Assembly: GCF_000013565.1 (NCBI RefSeq)
Contig: NC_007802.1
Span: 1,488,001-1,552,000 of the forward strand
Origin: Jannaschia sp. CCS1
GTDB lineage: Bacteria; Pseudomonadota; Alphaproteobacteria; Rhodobacterales; Rhodobacteraceae
Length of the DNA: 64,000 nt
Direction of reading: 5' to 3'
The notes under the pieces are model-generated. The model was not told where the DNA came from, made no database searches, and was given only the letters and a program-made list of their open reading frames with translations. Position 1 is the stretch's first letter; every line of letters begins with the position of its first letter. Made by a program: the position numbers and the translations under genes. Below, piece after piece: positions 60,021 to 64,000 of the stretch.

Positions 60021-62439
60021 ACGTGATCTGCCAGAACCTGAAATCACCGCGCGTCGGGGCATAACCCTGTCCTGGGTGTGGTTGATGCCGGTGTTTGCGC
60101 TGGCGATTTCTGCGTTTGTCGTGTTGCAGGCCTGGCGCGGTCAGGGGCCGATTATCGTGGTCACGCTGCCGTCGGCGTCCGGCGTCGAGGCTGGAGAGAC
60201 ACCGCTGCGGTTTCGCGACGTGCAGGTCGGCGAGGTGGAGGAGCTTGAGTTTTCCGACGGCTTCGGCGCGGTGGAGGCGCATATCCGCATCGACAGTGAC
60301 GTGGCCCCCTACGTGGACGCGGATGCAGAATTTTGGCTGGTCGAGCCCGAGGTGACGGCCCGCGGTGTCACGGGCCTCTCGACCGTCCTGTCCGGCGTCT
60401 ATTTCGAGGGCACATGGGATGGCGATATCGGCGAGCCGCAAGATCGCTTCGCAATCCGCGACGACACGCCTCTGTCCCTGCCCGGCGAACGGGGCACCCG
60501 GATTGTCTTGCGCTCGCGCGATGGGGGGCAATTGGCTGCCGGCGCGCCGGTGCTCTACAACGGGATCGAAGTGGGCCGTCTTGGGGTGCCGATCCTGTCG
60601 GAGAACGGCACAATCGTCACGATGGACGCCTTCATTGAAGCCCCCCACGATGCCCGCTTGTCCACAAACACGCGGTTCTGGGACATCTCCGGCATTTCAG
60701 TTGATTTGAATGCGTCGGGCCTGTCGGTCAATTTCGATAGCCTCGCGTCGCTTCTGGAAGGCGGGGTCACGTTTCAATCCCTCGTGACAGGCGGCGAGCC
60801 GGTGGAGGAGGGGCAGTTGTTCGACGTCTTCACCAGTCGGGAAGAGGCGCAGCGCAGCGTTTTTGTGGCTGCGGTGGAACAGGTTCTGCCGCTGTCGGTG
60901 GTGATGCCGACGGACGATCTGCGCCTCGGGTTGGGCGCGCTTGTGCGCTACCGGGGCATCCGGGTGGGCGAGGTTACGAACATCATCGGCTTCACGGACC
61001 CCCGCGCGCCGGAAGATGGTGTCCAGATCCTGGTGACGTTCAGCATTGCGCCCGCGCGTATCGGCCTGACAGGCGATGGCGCGACGACGGAAGATTTGAT
61101 CGCGGATCTCGCGGTGCGGGTGGGCGATGGGTTGCGCGTCCGTGTGGCGTCCGAGGGGCTGTTGGGCACGTCGTTGATCCTGGAGCTGCATGAGGACGAG
61201 GACCCCGATGGCCAGCAGTTGGCCACGGATCTGATCGAGACGCCGCTGATGCCTTCCTCACCACCCAATGTGACGGAGGCCTCTGCCGATCTGGATGCCA
61301 TTGTGGCGCGTGTGGCGGCCCTGCCGATTGAGGACCTGATGAACTCCGCCATCGACGCGCTGGACGGCATCACGCGGCTGTCCACGGGCGAGGAGATCAA
61401 CGCGCTTCCCGCTAACCTGAATGAACTGGTGTCTGAGGCGCGCTCCATCGTGGCGGCCGAGGAAATCGCCACGATCCTCACCGATTTGTCGGATGCGGCG
61501 CAGTCCGTGCAGGAATTGTTCACTGGTATCGCCGACAGCGATGGCCTGACCACGGCGCTGGCCGCGTTGGAAGGCAGCGACACGATCATGGCGAACCTTG
61601 AGGGCTTCAGTGGCAGGCTGCCCGGGGTGTTGACGTCGGTGGAGGAGCTGATCGCGCAGATCGACACCGCGCCGCTGACGGCTGCGGCCACCTCTGCCGA
61701 TGAGGTTTTGCAGCGTATCGACACGATCCTGAGCGCGCCGAGCGCCGAGACCCTGCCCGACGACCTCGCCGCCCTGATAGCGGAGGCCCGTGCCGTCGTT
61801 GCGGGCGATGACGTGGCCACGATCCTGACCGATCTGGCAGGGGCTGCGGACACCCTGCAAACGCTGGTCACAGGGATCGCCGACAGCGAAGGGTTGAGCA
61901 CGACGTTGACCGCGCTGGAAGGCACCGACACGATTATCGCCAACCTGCAAGGCTTCACCGAAGGGTTGCCCGATGTCCTGACCTCAGTGGAGGAGGTGAT
62001 CGCGGGCGTGGATGTGTCCCCGGTCACGGCGGCGGCCAATTCGGCGGACCGCGTATTGCTGCGCATCGAGGACATTCTGAGTTCAGAGAGCGCCGATGGG
62101 CTGCCGGACACGCTCAACACCGCGCTCACGGAACTGGGCGCGATCCTGGCCACGCTGCGCGAAGGCGGCGCGGCAGAAAACCTGACGGGCACTCTGAGCT
62201 CCGCCGACAGCGCGTTTTCCGCGCTGCAATCGGCAGCCGAACAGGTGCCCGCGATTGTCACCCGGCTGAATTCACTGGTAACCTCGCTGCAAGGGCTGGC
62301 GGCGGATTATGACGACAGCTCTCCGGTCAACCGGGATCTGCGCGCCGCGATTGCCGATATCAGCCAGGCCGCTGATGCCTTCCGGTCTCTTGCCCGCGCG
62401 ATTGAGCGCAACCCGAACTCCCTGATCACAGGACGTTGA
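60013..62439 (+). CDS. pqiB: MCE-family envelope lipid transport protein PqiB
   Basis: An 808-residue inner-membrane anchored protein: one N-terminal membrane segment (WVWLMPVFALAISAFVVL), three MCE domains at roughly 45-130, 150-250 and 290-395, then a long helical tail. PqiB forms stacked hexameric rings with a needle-like helical tube spanning the periplasm that transports phospholipids. The tail contains two 116-residue tandem copies (nucleotides 61450-61797 and 61798-62145) with nearly the same order of motifs, suggesting an extended tube. It overlaps pqiA and is followed by pqiC. Confidence 0.9.
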   Translation: MAERDLPEPEITARRGITLSWVWLMPVFALAISAFVVLQAWRGQGPIIVVTLPSASGVEAGETPLRFRDVQVGEVEELEFSDGFGAVEAHIRIDSDVAPYVDADAEFWLVEPEVTARGVTGLSTVLSGVYFEGTWDGDIGEPQDRFAIRDDTPLSLPGERGTRIVLRSRDGGQLAAGAPVLYNGIEVGRLGVPILSENGTIVTMDAFIEAPHDARLSTNTRFWDISGISVDLNASGLSVNFDSLASLLEGGVTFQSLVTGGEPVEEGQLFDVFTSREEAQRSVFVAAVEQVLPLSVVMPTDDLRLGLGALVRYRGIRVGEVTNIIGFTDPRAPEDGVQILVTFSIAPARIGLTGDGATTEDLIADLAVRVGDGLRVRVASEGLLGTSLILELHEDEDPDGQQLATDLIETPLMPSSPPNVTEASADLDAIVARVAALPIEDLMNSAIDALDGITRLSTGEEINALPANLNELVSEARSIVAAEEIATILTDLSDAAQSVQELFTGIADSDGLTTALAALEGSDTIMANLEGFSGRLPGVLTSVEELIAQIDTAPLTAAATSADEVLQRIDTILSAPSAETLPDDLAALIAEARAVVAGDDVATILTDLAGAADTLQTLVTGIADSEGLSTTLTALEGTDTIIANLQGFTEGLPDVLTSVEEVIAGVDVSPVTAAANSADRVLLRIEDILSSESADGLPDTLNTALTELGAILATLREGGAAENLTGTLSSADSAFSALQSAAEQVPAIVTRLNSLVTSLQGLAADYDDSSPVNRDLRAAIADISQAADAFRSLARAIERNPNSLITGR

Positions 62440-62440
62440 C

Positions 62441-62995
62441 ATGAGACTTGCCCCATTCATCGCCGCCCTTGTCCTGATCCTCGCGGGATGCGGCAGCGAT
62501 CCGGCCCGCCTGTCCATCGAGCCGTCGGCCTCCGCGATGCAGACGCGCGTTTCCGTGCGGTCGGTGGTGGTGGGCGATATCTCCCTGCCTGAATATGCCA
62601 ATGCCTCCGAGGTGGTGCGCGAGGGCGAAAACGGCCTGGTGGAAACGGTGCCGGACCTGATCTGGGCCGATGTGCCCGAGGATGCGATGGCCAACGCGTT
62701 GGTCCGGCATCTGTCGCAGATCACCGGCGTGGCCGTGGCACGCGCGCCCTGGCCACTCAGCTCATTTCCCGATGCCGAGCTGACGGTGCGGGCCGAGCGG
62801 ATGTTGCTGGGGGCCGATGGGCGCCTGCACCTGAGCGGGCAGTTCGCCGTCCGCCGCGACGAGGGAACCTGGGCCGAACGGATCCGCAGTTTCGACATCG
62901 CGGTGCCCGTGCAGGGCGCGGAGCTGACGGATCTTGCCGATGCCCACGCGGATGCCTGGCGGCAATTGTCTGAACAGATTGCGGGTCAGCTGTAG
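62441..62995 (+). CDS. pqiC: PqiC-like outer-membrane lipoprotein (ABC-type transport auxiliary family)
   Basis: A 184-residue lipoprotein: signal peptide with lipobox LILAGC, then a compact alpha/beta domain beginning SDPARLSIEPSASAM and including RSVVVGDISLPEYANASEVV and GLVETVPDLIWADVPEDAMANALVRHLSQI. PqiC connects the PqiB tube to the outer membrane. It starts 1 nt after pqiB, completing the pqiAABC operon. Confidence 0.85.
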   Translation: MRLAPFIAALVLILAGCGSDPARLSIEPSASAMQTRVSVRSVVVGDISLPEYANASEVVREGENGLVETVPDLIWADVPEDAMANALVRHLSQITGVAVARAPWPLSSFPDAELTVRAERMLLGADGRLHLSGQFAVRRDEGTWAERIRSFDIAVPVQGAELTDLADAHADAWRQLSEQIAGQL

Positions 62996-63087
62996 CGCTG
63001 CCTGCTGGACAGATCCCTTAATTTCAGCGCTTGATGGGTTTTGGGCCCGGCGCGTTGGTGCCGCGTCCCCCCATGGAGTGGGCGCAT

Positions 63088-63810
63088 ATGACCGACCGGA
63101 CCCACGACATCACCCTGCGCATTATCGGCTCGGAACGACATCGGTTGGCCCTTGTCCGCAACGTCTTCGATGATCCGGACCGTGTCATTGATCAAGCCAG
63201 CAAGGCCGACTTTTCTTCGGGCAGGCCGGCCTATCCGGGGGTCGTCGCCCGAGCCGACGCCACGACCACAGATGCAATGAAGGTCGCGTGTCATGCGGCC
63301 GGACAGGTGATCGCGCCGGATGCGGAGGCGCGTTTTGACGGGGACGCCACGTTTTCAATCGTGACCCGGGACGCGTTCGACGCGGTGCCGCGGCCCATTC
63401 GGCCCCACTGCGATGCCGACACAGCCAACGCGCTTTCAGCGATCCTTTACCTGTCACCCGGCGCGCAGGGCAGCACGGTGTTTTTCCGCCACAAAGGCAC
63501 CGGGTTTGAGGCGATCCCGCAGGAGCGGTTGGTGTTTTACAAACGGGCATTGGATTGGGAAACCCGCCAGCGCAAAGCCAAGGCGGAGGTCCTGGATACG
63601 GAGCATGATCCGGGCTACACCGCGATCCGAGAGGTCCCGGCGGAGTTTAACACCATGGTGGTGTTCCCCTCGTTCCTTTTGCACAGCGCGCGGATCAACC
63701 ACGCCAACCCCTTGCCGCAGGATGCGCGCAACGGGCGTCTGACCATCAACGCCATCTTTCACCAGTTTGCAAAAGCGCCGGATGCGCCATCACGCCCGGT
63801 AAGCGACTAG
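63088..63810 (+). CDS. DUF6445-like Fe(II)/2-oxoglutarate-dependent oxygenase
   Basis: A 240-residue protein with a double-stranded beta-helix oxygenase pattern: metal-binding HCD (RPHCDAD), distal His (FLLHSARI) and the 2-oxoglutarate-binding RLTIN near the C-terminus, spaced as in prolyl-hydroxylase-like enzymes. It is similar to the DUF6445 family. The substrate is unknown. The ATG at 63088 has GGAG upstream; an in-frame codon at 63031 would add 19 residues. Confidence 0.68.
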   Translation: MTDRTHDITLRIIGSERHRLALVRNVFDDPDRVIDQASKADFSSGRPAYPGVVARADATTTDAMKVACHAAGQVIAPDAEARFDGDATFSIVTRDAFDAVPRPIRPHCDADTANALSAILYLSPGAQGSTVFFRHKGTGFEAIPQERLVFYKRALDWETRQRKAKAEVLDTEHDPGYTAIREVPAEFNTMVVFPSFLLHSARINHANPLPQDARNGRLTINAIFHQFAKAPDAPSRPVSD

Positions 63811-64000
63811 CACGACGACCCTGCCAGGGACGTTGCAACAGGCGGACGGGGTCGGTTCTTTCGGCACGGTGCTGACCATTGGGCCCGACACTGGCCCGAT
63901 GTTCGCGCGGATGATCCGCCAGAAAAGTCCTGATCTGCCGGTTACTGTACGCGACCCGGCCCGCATCGGGTATGTCGTGTGGGCGAGAGATTTATGCGAT
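63803..64000 (+). CDS. open frame running off the window edge (uncertain)
   Basis: The frame is open from 63803 to the end of the window (tentative TTG start at 63833), reading QADGVGSFGTVLTIG and DLPVTVRDPARIGYVVWARD. No family is recognised from about 50 residues, and no ribosome-binding site is clear. It may be the start of a gene whose 3' end lies outside. Confidence 0.25.

Overview
The window is a piece of an alphaproteobacterial chromosome, most likely from the Rhodobacteraceae (Roseobacter group). Pointers are a VPLPA-type C-terminal sorting signal, Hint_2 and DUF2927/DUF6445-type proteins, a tripartite tricarboxylate transporter, an alphaproteobacterial LexA box (GTTC-N7-GTTC) in front of an imuA-imuB-dnaE2 cassette, and a fairly high G+C content in most genes. 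No rRNA genes and no CRISPR array are visible; one tRNA gene, tRNA-Leu(TAG), lies at 1240-1323.

Layout. 1-1.1 kb: the 3' end of an NAD(P)H-hydrate repair gene (nnrD-like) and a Hint-domain protein. 1.24-30 kb: a stretch that looks like a composite island inserted at tRNA-Leu. Short exact copies of the tRNA 3' end recur at 29898-29911 and 29978-29992, and a tyrosine integrase sits just inside the right end. CCCCCA-rich sequences that resemble integrase arm sites lie near both ends. Its cargo, left to right, is: Lrp regulators with an EamA exporter and an AzlCD exporter; a LysR/exported-SDR pair; a TetR-controlled operon (flavin oxidoreductase, proline-racemase-family protein, ornithine-cyclodeaminase-family protein) probably for an N-methylated or hydroxylated proline-type compound; a three-gene Detocs-type anti-phage system (13.3-17.9 kb); a DUF2927 protein; a solo tyrosine recombinase with a WGR protein; a LuxR regulator; a VPLPA-sorted surface protein and two small secreted proteins. 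It ends with a mobilization module: AlpA-like regulator, MOBQ/Ti-type TraA relaxase, oriT, TraC, TraD and the integrase.

30-42.7 kb: ordinary accessory genes with several regulators (nucleotidyltransferase, EamA, SnoaL/DUF1330-like fusion, TetR, DUF4336, LysR, tautomerase, two SRPBCC proteins, membrane AraC regulator, small lipoprotein) and a serralysin-like secreted metalloprotease. Two decayed transposase remnants flank the last part. 42.7-48.2 kb: the LexA-controlled mutagenesis cassette. 48.4-49.7 kb: class III adenylate cyclase. 49.7-56.8 kb: LacI regulator, TctABC uptake system, acylating (sulfo)acetaldehyde dehydrogenase and acyl-CoA ligase, which together predict sulfoacetate-type catabolism, followed by a convergent sulfatase-superfamily hydrolase. 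58.7-63.0 kb: a split pqiA, pqiB and pqiC for envelope lipid trafficking. The window ends with a DUF6445-like 2OG-oxygenase and an open reading frame that runs off the edge.

The most interesting system is the Detocs operon: a kinase-like sensor, a stand-alone receiver and a receiver fused to a nucleoside-phosphorylase effector, in overlapping reading frames. It is visibly poorer in G+C than the housekeeping genes and appears to ride on a mobilizable element.
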